NCBI RefSeq assembly: GCF_021654335.1
Contig: NZ_AP023423.1
Location: 962,001-1,026,000, forward strand
Source of the DNA: Sideroxyarcus emersonii
Lineage (GTDB): Bacteria > Pseudomonadota > Gammaproteobacteria > Burkholderiales > Gallionellaceae
Reading direction: 5' to 3'
Length of the DNA: 64,000 nt
This document shows positions 32,357 through 40,213 of this stretch, one piece after another. The position numbers and the translations under genes are program-made. The notes under the pieces were generated by a model. It worked only from the letters and a program-made list of their open reading frames with translations. It was not told the DNA's origin and searched no databases. Positions within the stretch are counted from its first letter, which is position 1, and every line of letters begins with the position of its first letter.

Positions 32357-33109
32357 ATGCGTCGTAAATTGGTGGTCGGTAATTGGAAAATGCATGGCTC
32401 GCTGGCTCAGAACGGGTCGTTGCTCTCCGCCTTGAAGAGTGGTGTGGCGCAATTATCCCGTGTGGATGTCGCCGTCTGTGCGCCTTTTCCCTACTTGGCG
32501 CAACTACAGCAGGAATTAGCAGGTTCGCCAGTTAAATGGGGGGCTCAGAACGTCCACCAGCTTGAAAAGGGTGCTTTTACGGGCGAGGTGTCCGCAGCCA
32601 TGCTGGCGGATTTCGGGTGCGCTTATGTGATCGTCGGTCATTCCGAGCGCCGCAATATCTATGGTGAGAGCAGTCGCCTGGTCGCGGAAAAGTTCGCTGC
32701 GGCTCAGCAGGCCGGGTTGATTCCCATTCTGTGCGTGGGTGAGACGCTGGAGCAGCGCGAAAGCGGAGCAACCGAAACAGTGGTTGCAGAACAACTGGAT
32801 GCGGTGATTGCCTTGTTCGGCGCACAAGCGTTGCAAAAAGCGGTCGTGGCTTATGAGCCGGTATGGGCGATCGGGACCGGCAAAACGGCTTCGCCCGAGC
32901 AGGCGCAAGCGGTGCATGCCTTTATTCGGCAGCGTGTGGCAGGGCACGACGCACTGGTGGCTCAAAACCTGATCATACTGTACGGCGGCAGCGTGAAAGC
33001 GGCTAACGCGCCGGAGCTGTTCGCCAAGGCTGACATCGATGGCGGATTGATCGGTGGCGCAGCATTGATTGCCGAGGAATTCCTGGGCATCTGTCGCGCA
33101 GGCCAGTAG
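32357..33109 (+). CDS. tpiA: Triosephosphate isomerase
   Basis: TpiA interconverts dihydroxyacetone phosphate and glyceraldehyde-3-phosphate. The 250-residue TIM barrel has the catalytic lysine in GNWKMHG (residues 8-14), the histidine in VGHSERR near 93-99 and the glutamate with the mobile loop in [13 protein letters not shown] near 168-180. The phosphate-binding YGGSVKAAN lies near 213. It heads a short tpiA-secG-tRNA-Leu cluster and is divergent from pstS. Confidence 0.97.
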   Translation: MRRKLVVGNWKMHGSLAQNGSLLSALKSGVAQLSRVDVAVCAPFPYLAQLQQELAGSPVKWGAQNVHQLEKGAFTGEVSAAMLADFGCAYVIVGHSERRNIYGESSRLVAEKFAAAQQAGLIPILCVGETLEQRESGATETVVAEQLDAVIALFGAQALQKAVVAYEPVWAIGTGKTASPEQAQAVHAFIRQRVAGHDALVAQNLIILYGGSVKAANAPELFAKADIDGGLIGGAALIAEEFLGICRAGQ

Positions 33110-33146
33110 CAGGATATTTAATGATTCAATTGTTCCGGGGTGGTGT

Positions 33147-33491
33147 GTGGAAACTTTAGTTTGGGTGGTACATGTAGTGACTGCAGTTGTGTTGATTGGC
33201 CTGGTGCTGATCCAGCACGGCAAAGGTGCAGACATGGGCGCGGCGTTCGGTTCCGGCTCTGCCGGCAGTCTGTTTGGTTCCAGCGGTTCTGCCAATTTTT
33301 TAAGCCGTAGCACGGCAGTGGCGGCGACGATATTTTTCATCACCAGTCTGTCGTTGACTTATTTGTATTCGCGCCCCTCTAAAGAGCAGGGCGTGATCGA
33401 TAAGGTGGACGTAAAAACGCTGCAACAGCAGGCAGCACCTGCTCCTGCAGCTGAATCGAATGATTCCAAATCGCAGCAAATACCAAAATAA
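33147..33491 (+). CDS. secG: Protein translocase subunit SecG
   Basis: SecG is the small auxiliary subunit of the SecYEG protein export channel. The 114-residue protein starts at a GTG at 33147, preceded by GGGGTGG; the frame is open further upstream but overlaps tpiA. Two transmembrane segments flank the conserved loop [36 protein letters not shown] proline/alanine- and glutamine-rich tail follows, as in other betaproteobacterial SecG proteins. It is followed 19 bases later by tRNA-Leu. Confidence 0.95.
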   Translation: METLVWVVHVVTAVVLIGLVLIQHGKGADMGAAFGSGSAGSLFGSSGSANFLSRSTAVAATIFFITSLSLTYLYSRPSKEQGVIDKVDVKTLQQQAAPAPAAESNDSKSQQIPK

Positions 33492-33510
33492 CAAGAGATT
33501 CTAGAAACAT

Positions 33511-33597
33511 GCGGGGTTGGCGGAATTGGTAGACGCGCAGCCTTGAGGTGGCTGTGTCCGTAAGGACGTGAGGGTTCGAGTCCCTTGCTCCGCACCA
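33511..33597 (+). tRNA. tRNA-Leu (anticodon GAG)
   Basis: The 87-base gene encodes its own CCA end. The acceptor stem GCGGGGT pairs with GCTCCGC (one G-T wobble). The anticodon stem CAGCC/GGCTG encloses the loop TTGAGGT, giving anticodon GAG for CUU/CUC leucine codons. A long variable arm, as expected for a class II tRNA, and a normal T arm with GGTTCGAGTCC are present. The gene lies right after secG and at the left edge of the accessory block. Confidence 0.97.
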
Positions 33598-33657
33598 TGT
33601 TAATCAAGTCATCGGTATCAATGGCTTGATCAAATTTAAAATTGATATCGGCAAGTT

Positions 33658-33697
33658 AAAATAAAGCACAGGAAATTTTTCCTGTGCTTTATTTTTT
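33658..33697. terminator. Strong bidirectional terminator downstream of tRNA-Leu
   Basis: AAAATAAAGCACAGGAAA pairs with TTTCCTGTGCTTTATTTT across a very short loop, and T-runs lie on both strands. It ends the tpiA-secG-tRNA transcript and any leftward transcript from the accessory block. Confidence 0.9.
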
Positions 33698-33943
33698 GCA
33701 AGAGTAGTTCGCTTCGCTCGCCGGGTATTCTTTCTTGCAACTTCCTCGATTACTTCCGGTTTCCAGTTGTTGAGTTACGTGAGCGCGTCGTCGTTCCGGG
33801 CGTTGCGCTGGCCATCCAAATAGCGAAGCAGAGCGCACCTGACCGCGCTGAAAATCATGCATGAATCTCAAATGATATGCAGATCGATTCGCGGCAGTGG
33901 ATCGAATGTCCGGAATCCGCACCAAGAAAGATAACGCGAAGCG
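33698..33943. other. Intergenic stretch without a supported gene
   Basis: I see no convincing gene here. Minus-strand frames give short peptides rich in R and K (one contains EEVARKNTRRAKRTT) but with a stop codon in the middle and no start signal, so a decayed fragment is possible. Composition is intermediate between the core genes and the AT-rich DNA that follows. Confidence 0.4.
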
Positions 33944-34069
33944 TCATTTAAAAGGTCTATATCTTTTCTGAAAAAGATAGGGTACCGTGGCGCTGACTGC
34001 TGAAATCAGTCCGCAGAACAGGAATGTAAACACAACGAATGTTCGTATTTTCATTGCCAGCATGCGCAT
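33944..34069 (-). CDS. Small hydrophobic ORF (41 codons), putative membrane or exported peptide
   Basis: I do not recognise this gene. The ORF encodes a basic N-terminus (MRMLAMKIR), a hydrophobic stretch of about 20 residues (TFVVFTFLFCGLISAVSATV) and a basic tail (YLFQKRYRPFK). This fits a single-pass membrane miniprotein or an uncleaved signal anchor. Three in-frame ATGs (34069, 34063, 34054) are possible starts; AGAAG lies just before the first. It could also be the 5' remnant of a larger exported protein. It lies in the AT-rich edge of the accessory block, downstream of the toxin-antitoxin-like pair. Confidence 0.4.
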   Translation of the reverse strand: MRMLAMKIRTFVVFTFLFCGLISAVSATVPYLFQKRYRPFK

Positions 34070-34248
34070 AGACTTCTTTTATCGTTCATATTTATCCTAA
34101 TTGGAGGACACCCGCGAACGACGGCTATTGGCCGGTTGGCGTCCCTTAGTGTAACCATTTGCAAATGATTCTATGTCTGCTTCTGAGCGCATACGGGTCT
34201 TATGTTGCAATTGCGCAAACAGAGCAGTTTGATGAAGTATCAGCGTGC

Positions 34249-35169
34249 TCATTTTGGGATCGGCACCTTTGAGAGGTATTCGATTCGGTCGATCACGTCG
34301 CTTATAACGCGCTCGCCGGTTACTCTGAAGGCTTCGAGATCGACTTTCCTTGACGCCAACAACCCAACTTCGGCGGTGAAAAGTGCATCAGCCAGATCGA
34401 CATCACTGGCGAGTAGTGCGCGAATGCCACTGCCAGCACGCATCATCAACTCGGCTGCGTCTGACGGAAATTTTTCGATCAATGCGCTACGCCACTTGTC
34501 TGCCCACTCAAGAAGTGCGTCCGGATCGCGTTCGTTTGTCAGGTAAGCCAACGCCAGTACACGTCCAAGGTCTTTGTTTGACCTCTTGATCGAACGTCCG
34601 TAAAACTCCTCTTTCATGATTACTGGTCCGATTGTCGGGTGATGCAACAAGTTGCAGAGCGCCATCATCTCAGGACTGGCAAGCCGGATGCCGTATTGGG
34701 TTTCCAATGGCTCGTATTCGAGCAACGCAAAATAGCCGAAGGCGCAAAGTGCGAAGTGACCTTGCGAAGTCACCAGACGCTTAAATTCGCGTCCTTTGCT
34801 GATAGTGCCATCACTCGGGCAGGACAATAATTCGAGGAACCATTCCTTTTCGTTTGGCGGATATAAACGCACAACAGGTAGCTGATCGTCAGGCGTGTCG
34901 GCGTTGCCCGGCGTGCCGAAATCACCATCAGTCCGCAATTTCCACTTATTGGCAAAAAGCTTGTCGGCGATATTTGTTGCAACGATGACAGCTTTTTCTG
35001 TCAAGACCATGCAGTCGGCATCCTTTGTACGTAACTGTCCTTCCGGGGATTCGCCGAAAAAGTGATATCCCGCCGCGAGGCTTCCTACAACGATGATAGA
35101 GTTTAAATCTTCCGGCTGAAGTGATTTAGATATCTGCCACAAAACATGATCTGGGGAAATGCTATGCAT
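34249..35169 (-). CDS. Putative nucleotidyltransferase-fold protein (AbiEii-like toxin candidate)
   Basis: The 306-residue protein has an N-terminal segment IIVVGSLAAGYHFFGE followed by RTKDADCMVL, which resembles the GS...DXD pattern of minimal nucleotidyltransferases such as AbiEii/AbiGii and MNT toxins. The region after it (residues about 90-300) is mostly helical. The start overlaps the end of the upstream gene by 8 bases, so both are co-translated. Because the upstream protein looks like an AbiEi-type antitoxin, I infer a type IV toxin-antitoxin or abortive-infection role. The family is assigned from motif resemblance only; a plain nucleotidyltransferase with another role is possible. 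Confidence 0.55.
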   Translation of the reverse strand: MHSISPDHVLWQISKSLQPEDLNSIIVVGSLAAGYHFFGESPEGQLRTKDADCMVLTEKAVIVATNIADKLFANKWKLRTDGDFGTPGNADTPDDQLPVVRLYPPNEKEWFLELLSCPSDGTISKGREFKRLVTSQGHFALCAFGYFALLEYEPLETQYGIRLASPEMMALCNLLHHPTIGPVIMKEEFYGRSIKRSNKDLGRVLALAYLTNERDPDALLEWADKWRSALIEKFPSDAAELMMRAGSGIRALLASDVDLADALFTAEVGLLASRKVDLEAFRVTGERVISDVIDRIEYLSKVPIPK

Positions 35170-36142
35170 GGACTACCTTCTTACGTTCGCTCAGAAAACG
35201 GAGCATTTGATCAGCTTGCTGGTCCAGCTTCATATTGTACAAATCGGCGAGGCACTCCAAAGGGTCGGCAATCAATAGTTCGCCATTCTGCTTGAAATGC
35301 GTTTTTGGACGATCAAGAAAGTGGATAACAAGATCGGCCTTGTGGAATTTGTTGTTCGAGAGTTCTAGTGCGGGGTCTATCTTCTTTACAAACCCCAGGT
35401 CAGACCCATGGTTGCCATTGATTACCAAATCGAGGCGCAATGAACCTGACAGATCGAGATCGGGATAATAGAAGCGAGCGCCCTCAATCCCAGATATCGC
35501 AATGTCATCCCGTCCGAGTTTCTGCAAACGTTTAATCAAGCTGCTTGGCGGTCGAGGCTGTCCGCTCCGGTCGATAAAGCGTGCTGATTTTCTGTGCTCA
35601 AACCCGCTGGCGATCCATTGTCGCCACTGTTCGATAGGAAAATACTTGAGCGAGATGCTGCGGTCCTTTTTCACATTGAGTAAGTCTTGATCGGCGAGTA
35701 TGCTGATGGCTGCAGCCGTTGTTGGATAGCTCGTGCCACTCGCTTCAGAGATGGATTTGATCGTCTGCGGCCCAAGTCCATCGAGCCAATTGAGCAGCAA
35801 GATGTTGTTGACGTTGTGGCGCCCAACTCCTGGCGCTCGCTTTGGTCGAATCGAAATATTATTAATCTCTTGCGAACTCCCATCTTTCAAAAGGCCGGAC
35901 GCCACATCGATCTTATTGTTTTCGTCTTGGACTAAGATGCTAACGTGTTCAGCGGCCTCGGGAGCCAACATTGCAAACAGCCTTCGCTCTTCGCTCAACC
36001 TGTTTGGGGAGAGCTTGCAGCCCTGGAGAATCAATGTTGTACCGGTTTTGCCTTCGATGTATTCATAAGCGGCAGTCAGCAGATCTGCGCGCAGATCGCG
36101 AACATTCGATATGCCAACACGGGCTTTAACGATAATCTTCAT
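35162..36142 (-). CDS. Winged-helix protein, AbiEi-like antitoxin/repressor candidate
   Basis: The 326-residue protein has an unrecognised N-terminal domain (residues 1-100). A winged helix-turn-helix follows at about 120-170 (IKSISEASGTSYPTTAAAISILADQDLL). The C-terminal domain ends LLIADPLECLADLYNMKLDQQADQMLRFL, a pattern like the C-terminal domain of AbiEi-family antitoxins. Such proteins repress their own operon by binding repeats in the promoter. Here an array of four evenly spaced AATATT sites lies directly upstream. The gene precedes and overlaps the nucleotidyltransferase gene. No clear ribosome-binding site is seen before the ATG. Confidence 0.55.
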   Translation of the reverse strand: MKIIVKARVGISNVRDLRADLLTAAYEYIEGKTGTTLILQGCKLSPNRLSEERRLFAMLAPEAAEHVSILVQDENNKIDVASGLLKDGSSQEINNISIRPKRAPGVGRHNVNNILLLNWLDGLGPQTIKSISEASGTSYPTTAAAISILADQDLLNVKKDRSISLKYFPIEQWRQWIASGFEHRKSARFIDRSGQPRPPSSLIKRLQKLGRDDIAISGIEGARFYYPDLDLSGSLRLDLVINGNHGSDLGFVKKIDPALELSNNKFHKADLVIHFLDRPKTHFKQNGELLIADPLECLADLYNMKLDQQADQMLRFLSERKKVVHA

Positions 36143-36161
36143 TATTATTAATCAGCATGTA

Positions 36162-36224
36162 AATATTAAATCTGCACCTAAATATTAAAGCAGCTTTTTA
36201 ATATTAAGGTGCTGCTTTAATATT
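36162..36224. repeat. Four AATATT sites at exact 19-bp spacing, with a 14-bp inverted repeat
   Basis: AATATT occurs at 36162, 36181, 36200 and 36219, exactly 19 bases apart each time; the first three continue as AATATTAA. Within the array AATATTAAAGCAGC (36181-36194) and GCTGCTTTAATATT (36211-36224) are perfect reverse complements. The array lies 20 to 82 bases upstream of the AbiEi-like gene, where its promoter should be. It looks like an operator for a cooperative DNA-binding protein, most simply that gene's own product. Confidence 0.65.
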
Positions 36225-36231
36225 GTCAAGC

Positions 36232-36531
36232 TCAGCCGTGATGCAATGTCAATTTTTCGTACTCACTTGGTATATCAAATTGCAAACCATCCTTTTGCGC
36301 AGTTACTACATAAGGTTGTAAATATTCCGAACCAATATACTTGATAAGGGAATTCGCATCAGTCACTAATTCCGCTTTTTCATTTAATTGCAAGGCGATG
36401 GGAAAACAGACTTACCAATCACAAGTTCCGGATACCTTTTATTTGTTGTAACAATTCAACTGACTTAATACCGCTGTATTGCTTTGCTAGATGCTATCGG
36501 GTTCCCGTGTAGTTTGATCGGGAATGCTCAT
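36232..36531 (-). pseudogene. Small decayed gene with three apparent single-base deletions
   Basis: I do not recognise the family. On the minus strand an ATG at 36531 begins MSIPDQTTREPDSI, then the reading frame shifts three times, each as if one base were lost, and closes at the TGA at 36232. Restored pieces include LAKQYSGIKSVELLQQIKG, VIGKSVFP and IALQLNEKAELVTDANSLIK, giving about 99 residues. One shift lies in a T-run at about 36399. The longest undamaged piece is about 57 codons. It lies upstream of the toxin-antitoxin-like operon in the same orientation. Sequencing error is an alternative to true decay. Confidence 0.5.
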
Positions 36532-36787
36532 AAGTGGTCTATATCCTATTTAATCCTTATTTCATAAGGATTTTTACTATTTACTCAGCTACGAAAAAGG
36601 AAAATGCATATGCAAAATTTAACGTTGTTTTAACAATTGTGTTCGGGTAAGGTATTGCCATTATTCTGAAATGGTTTTTAAGGGCGGGAGTGTGAGCGTG
36701 TATACATATAAATTTGTCGAGAGACCCTATGGTGAAAGCCATCAAAGTTTCTTATGTCATTTGCATCGCTCATGAAGTGACTATCTT
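36532..36787 (+). other. AT-rich leader region upstream of the type I secretion locus
   Basis: No gene is seen. AATCCTTAT (36552-36560) and ATAAGGATT (36564-36572) form a hairpin followed by TTTTAC on the plus strand, a weak terminator. Further on, TTAACA with 17 bases to TATTGC around 36630-36660 is one weak promoter candidate. The secretion operon promoter is probably here, with a leader over 100 bases long. Confidence 0.4.
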
Positions 36788-39121
36788 ATGCCGCGCCGGC
36801 TGCTCAAGATCGTATCTAATAGCCTGTCGCGGGAACCCTCCTGCCATGCGCCTAAGTTAATCTTCAGGCTGGAAGATGTAGTTTGGGTCATGGGCAGCTT
36901 TTGCGCCCTGAACCGCAAGCCCTTCGATGCTGAACTGCTAGCCAAGCAATTTCCCCCACCTTATACCTCGGATTCTTTCATCCATGCTGCACGTGCTTTG
37001 GGATTCCGCATCAAGCGCCGCGATTGCGATAGCGCTACGTTGCCCGTCCTAAACATGCCATGCCTTGTCGTGTTGAACGAGGTCGAACAGGTCAAGCAGT
37101 CATTCGACGAAGACGTTCAGCCTGAAGCGAACGAACAACTCAGCGCGCCGCACATCAAGATAGAAGTGTCAACCGGCACAGCAGGGGCAGGTGCCCGCAT
37201 GTCGCCAATAGAACCATCTAGCCTACCGCGTAAATTCCATCCTGCCATTGTCGTGCAGATGACTACCGAGAGCCTGATCCTGTTCGAGGTCGGTACCAAC
37301 ACTCCCAAGGCTATGACTCAGGTGGAGTTCGCTACACGTTTTGCAGGTGTAGCCTTCCAACTAGCTCTCGAAACCAAGGGCATCATGGATCCCGATAGCA
37401 TACTGAACAAGCAAGCCGAATTCGGCTTCAACTGGTTCATCCCGGAACTGCTGAAGCACAAGCGCATCTGGCGCGACGTGCTTATCGCTTCCCTCATCAT
37501 TCAGCTGTTGGGCTTGGTGACGCCGCTATTCACCCAGGCGATTATCGACAAGGTCGTCGTCCACCGCACTCAGAGCACCCTGATCGCTATCGCCATCGCA
37601 CTGGCCGTGTTCATGGTCTTCTCTGCCTTGCTCTCCTGGGTCCGCCAGTACCTCATCCTGCATACCGGAAACCGGGTGGATGCCGTGCTGGGTCATGCAG
37701 TGTTCGAGCACCTGTTCAAGCTGCCGCCGCGTTACTTCGAACAGCGTCCGACCGGCGTCATCGCCGCCCGCCTGCACGGCGTCGAAACCATACGAGAATT
37801 CATTGCCAGTGCCGCCGTCACGCTGATCCTGGATTTTCCGTTCCTGCTGATCTTCCTCGCCATGATGCTTTACTACAGCTTGCTGTTGACCTGCATCGCC
37901 TTGGCCATCATGAGTCTGATCGTGATCATGAGCATCATCGTCGCGCCAATGTTTAGAACCAAACTGAACGAACAATTCATGCTTGGTGCGCGCAACCAAG
38001 CCTTCACCACCGAATACGTTGGCGGACTGGAAACCGTCAAGAGCCTGCAGATGGAACCCCAGCTCAATGCGCGCTACAGCGACTACCTGGCCGAATACCT
38101 GCGCTGCGGCTTCAACGTCCGCCAGATCGGCAACACCTACAACGTCGTCTCCAATGGCCTCGAACAAATGATGACCCTGCTCATCCTGGTCGTGGGCGCC
38201 TATACCGTGATGAACAGCAGCGACTTCTCCATCGGCATGCTTATCGCCTTCCAGATGTACGCCAGCAAAATCTCCCAACCCATGCTGCGGCTGGTGGGGC
38301 TGTGGCAACAATTCCAGCAGGCCAACATGTCCGTGCAACGTCTCGGCGACATCATGAACGCCCCGGTTGAACCCTATTCGGTGCTGCCCAGCCGCATGCG
38401 CGAAGGCAAAGGCCATATCGACATCGAAGCCCTGAGCTTCCGCTATGCCGAAGACAGGCCTTTCCTGTACCAGAATTTCAATCTCAAGGTCGCTCCAGGC
38501 AAGGTCGTTGCCATCATGGGGCCATCGGGTTCCGGCAAGAGCACCCTCACCAAACTCCTGCAGGGTTTCTACCAGCCTGCCAGCGGCACCATCAAGATCG
38601 ATAGCAACGACATCCGCTACCTGTCAGCCAACGAACTGCGCCACTACTTCGGCGTCGTGCTGCAAGAAACCGTGCTCTTCTCCGGCACCATCTACGACAA
38701 CCTCATGATGGCCAACCCGCACACCACCTTCGACCAGATCGTGCAGTGCTGCAAGATGGCCGAGATTCACAGCGCCATCGAGGCACTACCGCAAGGCTAC
38801 CAGACCGAGATCGGCGAACGCGGTGTCGGACTCTCCGGTGGGCAGAAGCAGCGCCTCTCCATCGCACGCGCACTGATCAAGCAACCCAGGATACTCGTCT
38901 TCGACGAAGCCACCAGCAGCCTGGATTCAAACACCGCCGAACACTTCGCCACGACCATTAACCAGCTCAAGGGAAAAGTCTCGATGCTGTTCATCACCCA
39001 CGCAATGCCGAAGAACCTGCTGGTGGATGAAGTGGTGTGGATAGGGCAGGGATCATTGAGTGCGGTGAGTGATTTAAACGATCAGACCAAGCAGGGAGTT
39101 GAGGGAGGGGTACATGGTTAG
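36788..39121 (+). CDS. Type I secretion ABC exporter with C39-like domain (LapB/RtxB type)
   Basis: This 777-residue protein is the inner-membrane ATPase of a type I secretion system. An N-terminal C39-like domain (about 25-210) lacks the catalytic Cys of true bacteriocin peptidases (DVVWVMGSFCALN replaces the active-site region), so it should bind substrate rather than cleave it. Unusually, a polar insert of about 50 residues (roughly 103-155) splits this domain. Transmembrane helices span about 235-520. The ATPase has Walker A GPSGSGKST, signature LSGGQKQR and Walker B ILVFDEATSSLD. It works with the HlyD- and TolC-like proteins encoded downstream to export the giant RTX protein. The ribosome-binding site is weak. 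Confidence 0.93.
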   Translation: MPRRLLKIVSNSLSREPSCHAPKLIFRLEDVVWVMGSFCALNRKPFDAELLAKQFPPPYTSDSFIHAARALGFRIKRRDCDSATLPVLNMPCLVVLNEVEQVKQSFDEDVQPEANEQLSAPHIKIEVSTGTAGAGARMSPIEPSSLPRKFHPAIVVQMTTESLILFEVGTNTPKAMTQVEFATRFAGVAFQLALETKGIMDPDSILNKQAEFGFNWFIPELLKHKRIWRDVLIASLIIQLLGLVTPLFTQAIIDKVVVHRTQSTLIAIAIALAVFMVFSALLSWVRQYLILHTGNRVDAVLGHAVFEHLFKLPPRYFEQRPTGVIAARLHGVETIREFIASAAVTLILDFPFLLIFLAMMLYYSLLLTCIALAIMSLIVIMSIIVAPMFRTKLNEQFMLGARNQAFTTEYVGGLETVKSLQMEPQLNARYSDYLAEYLRCGFNVRQIGNTYNVVSNGLEQMMTLLILVVGAYTVMNSSDFSIGMLIAFQMYASKISQPMLRLVGLWQQFQQANMSVQRLGDIMNAPVEPYSVLPSRMREGKGHIDIEALSFRYAEDRPFLYQNFNLKVAPGKVVAIMGPSGSGKSTLTKLLQGFYQPASGTIKIDSNDIRYLSANELRHYFGVVLQETVLFSGTIYDNLMMANPHTTFDQIVQCCKMAEIHSAIEALPQGYQTEIGERGVGLSGGQKQRLSIARALIKQPRILVFDEATSSLDSNTAEHFATTINQLKGKVSMLFITHAMPKNLLVDEVVWIGQGSLSAVSDLNDQTKQGVEGGVHG

Positions 39122-39228
39122 CATATAAGTGAGAGCGGAATTGTTGGAAACAATGTGGAACGGAGAGTCGCAAGGGCGAATATGCAAACCAGAGCGGTTG
39201 CGAACAATGAAATGTGGAGGGAAAGAGC

Positions 39229-40179
39229 ATGAAGAAAGTTAACAGTACATCCATTACAGTGGGGTTGTTTTTTAGTTTTATCACAATCATGGGCTCAGCC
39301 ACTGCGGTGCCTTTACCCAAAGGAAATTGCGCAGACCCTAAGCCATATACGGATTTAAGGCACTGCAGATTTGAAGGAAAGGACTTAAGTAATAAAGATC
39401 TTCGAGGTACTGATCTGCGTGTTGCGAGTCTATATTTAACTGATCTACAAGGCGCAAACCTGACAAAAGCATTGTTCGATAGAAATAAATTGTTGTTGGC
39501 TGAATTGGATGGGGCGCAGGGTTTGCCAAAGGAAATACTGGATACGCTAAGGGTTTATAGCGCCATTAATGACAGAAATTACTTAGTTACTCACAACGGC
39601 AATTCAAATATCACGCTAACACCTCATGAAGCTGTCGATGGTATTCAGGAAAATATCGTGGGTTTGGCAAATATTCAGATGGTGATGAAGGTAGAAAATC
39701 AGCCTTACACCATTGCATTGTTCGATTGGCCGAGAAATAACGATTACAAAGGCAATGTAATTATTGCCAGGTTTGACAATGACAAATTTGAAATGCCTGC
39801 ATGTTATCGAGGCATAAATCTGATGAATAGGGACAGTCATTACAACGCTGATTGGACCTCGATGAAAGTTATGGCACTGGCCAATGGGGGCTATTTGATA
39901 GGGATAAGAGCTTCCGGGGGAGATGGAGATGAAATGGATATAAGTGGTTGGGACATGGTCGCTTTTTTCAAACTAACATCAAACTGCAATATAGTCATCT
40001 TGCATAAAGAGGAAAGCGGATGGTTAGAAAAACCAGACCACACTGGATGTCAGGGAGTAGAGCTTGACTTCAGTTTGTTGGATGAACAAACCGCCGAAAC
40101 TATATCAGTTCCACATACTTGTAGTGTGTCCGACAAATTCAAGGAAAAGGTTTCATATAAAAAAATTAAGCTAAATTGA
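39229..40179 (+). CDS. Exported pentapeptide-repeat protein of unknown function
   Basis: I do not recognise the full-length protein. The 316-residue precursor starts at the ATG at 39229 (GGAGGGAAAG ribosome-binding site). A signal peptide probably ends at ATA-VPLP. About ten pentapeptide units ([30 protein letters not shown] and onward, residues about 47-95) form a short right-handed beta-helix. The remaining 220 residues form an unknown domain with several aspartates and cysteines (ACYRG, TSNCNIV, HTGCQG, HTCSV) that could make disulfides in the periplasm. The gene is AT-rich compared with its neighbours and sits between the exporter and its giant substrate, which suggests a function tied to that substrate. 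Confidence 0.7.
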   Translation: MKKVNSTSITVGLFFSFITIMGSATAVPLPKGNCADPKPYTDLRHCRFEGKDLSNKDLRGTDLRVASLYLTDLQGANLTKALFDRNKLLLAELDGAQGLPKEILDTLRVYSAINDRNYLVTHNGNSNITLTPHEAVDGIQENIVGLANIQMVMKVENQPYTIALFDWPRNNDYKGNVIIARFDNDKFEMPACYRGINLMNRDSHYNADWTSMKVMALANGGYLIGIRASGGDGDEMDISGWDMVAFFKLTSNCNIVILHKEESGWLEKPDHTGCQGVELDFSLLDEQTAETISVPHTCSVSDKFKEKVSYKKIKLN

Positions 40180-40213
40180 CGTTTTTGGTTTTAACCATTT
40201 TTTGGAGAATCTC

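Noticed and set aside
33689..33925. A 78-codon minus-strand frame after the tRNA-Leu terminator
   Set aside because: It runs into the terminator stem, has no ribosome-binding site, and its residues (many R, S, A, W) look like translation of non-coding DNA. A different frame of the same DNA looks slightly more protein-like but has an internal stop.
40202..40213. An earlier TTG start for the giant RTX gene
   Set aside because: The ATG at 40214 has GGAG at the right distance, whereas the TTG overlaps that same ribosome-binding site.
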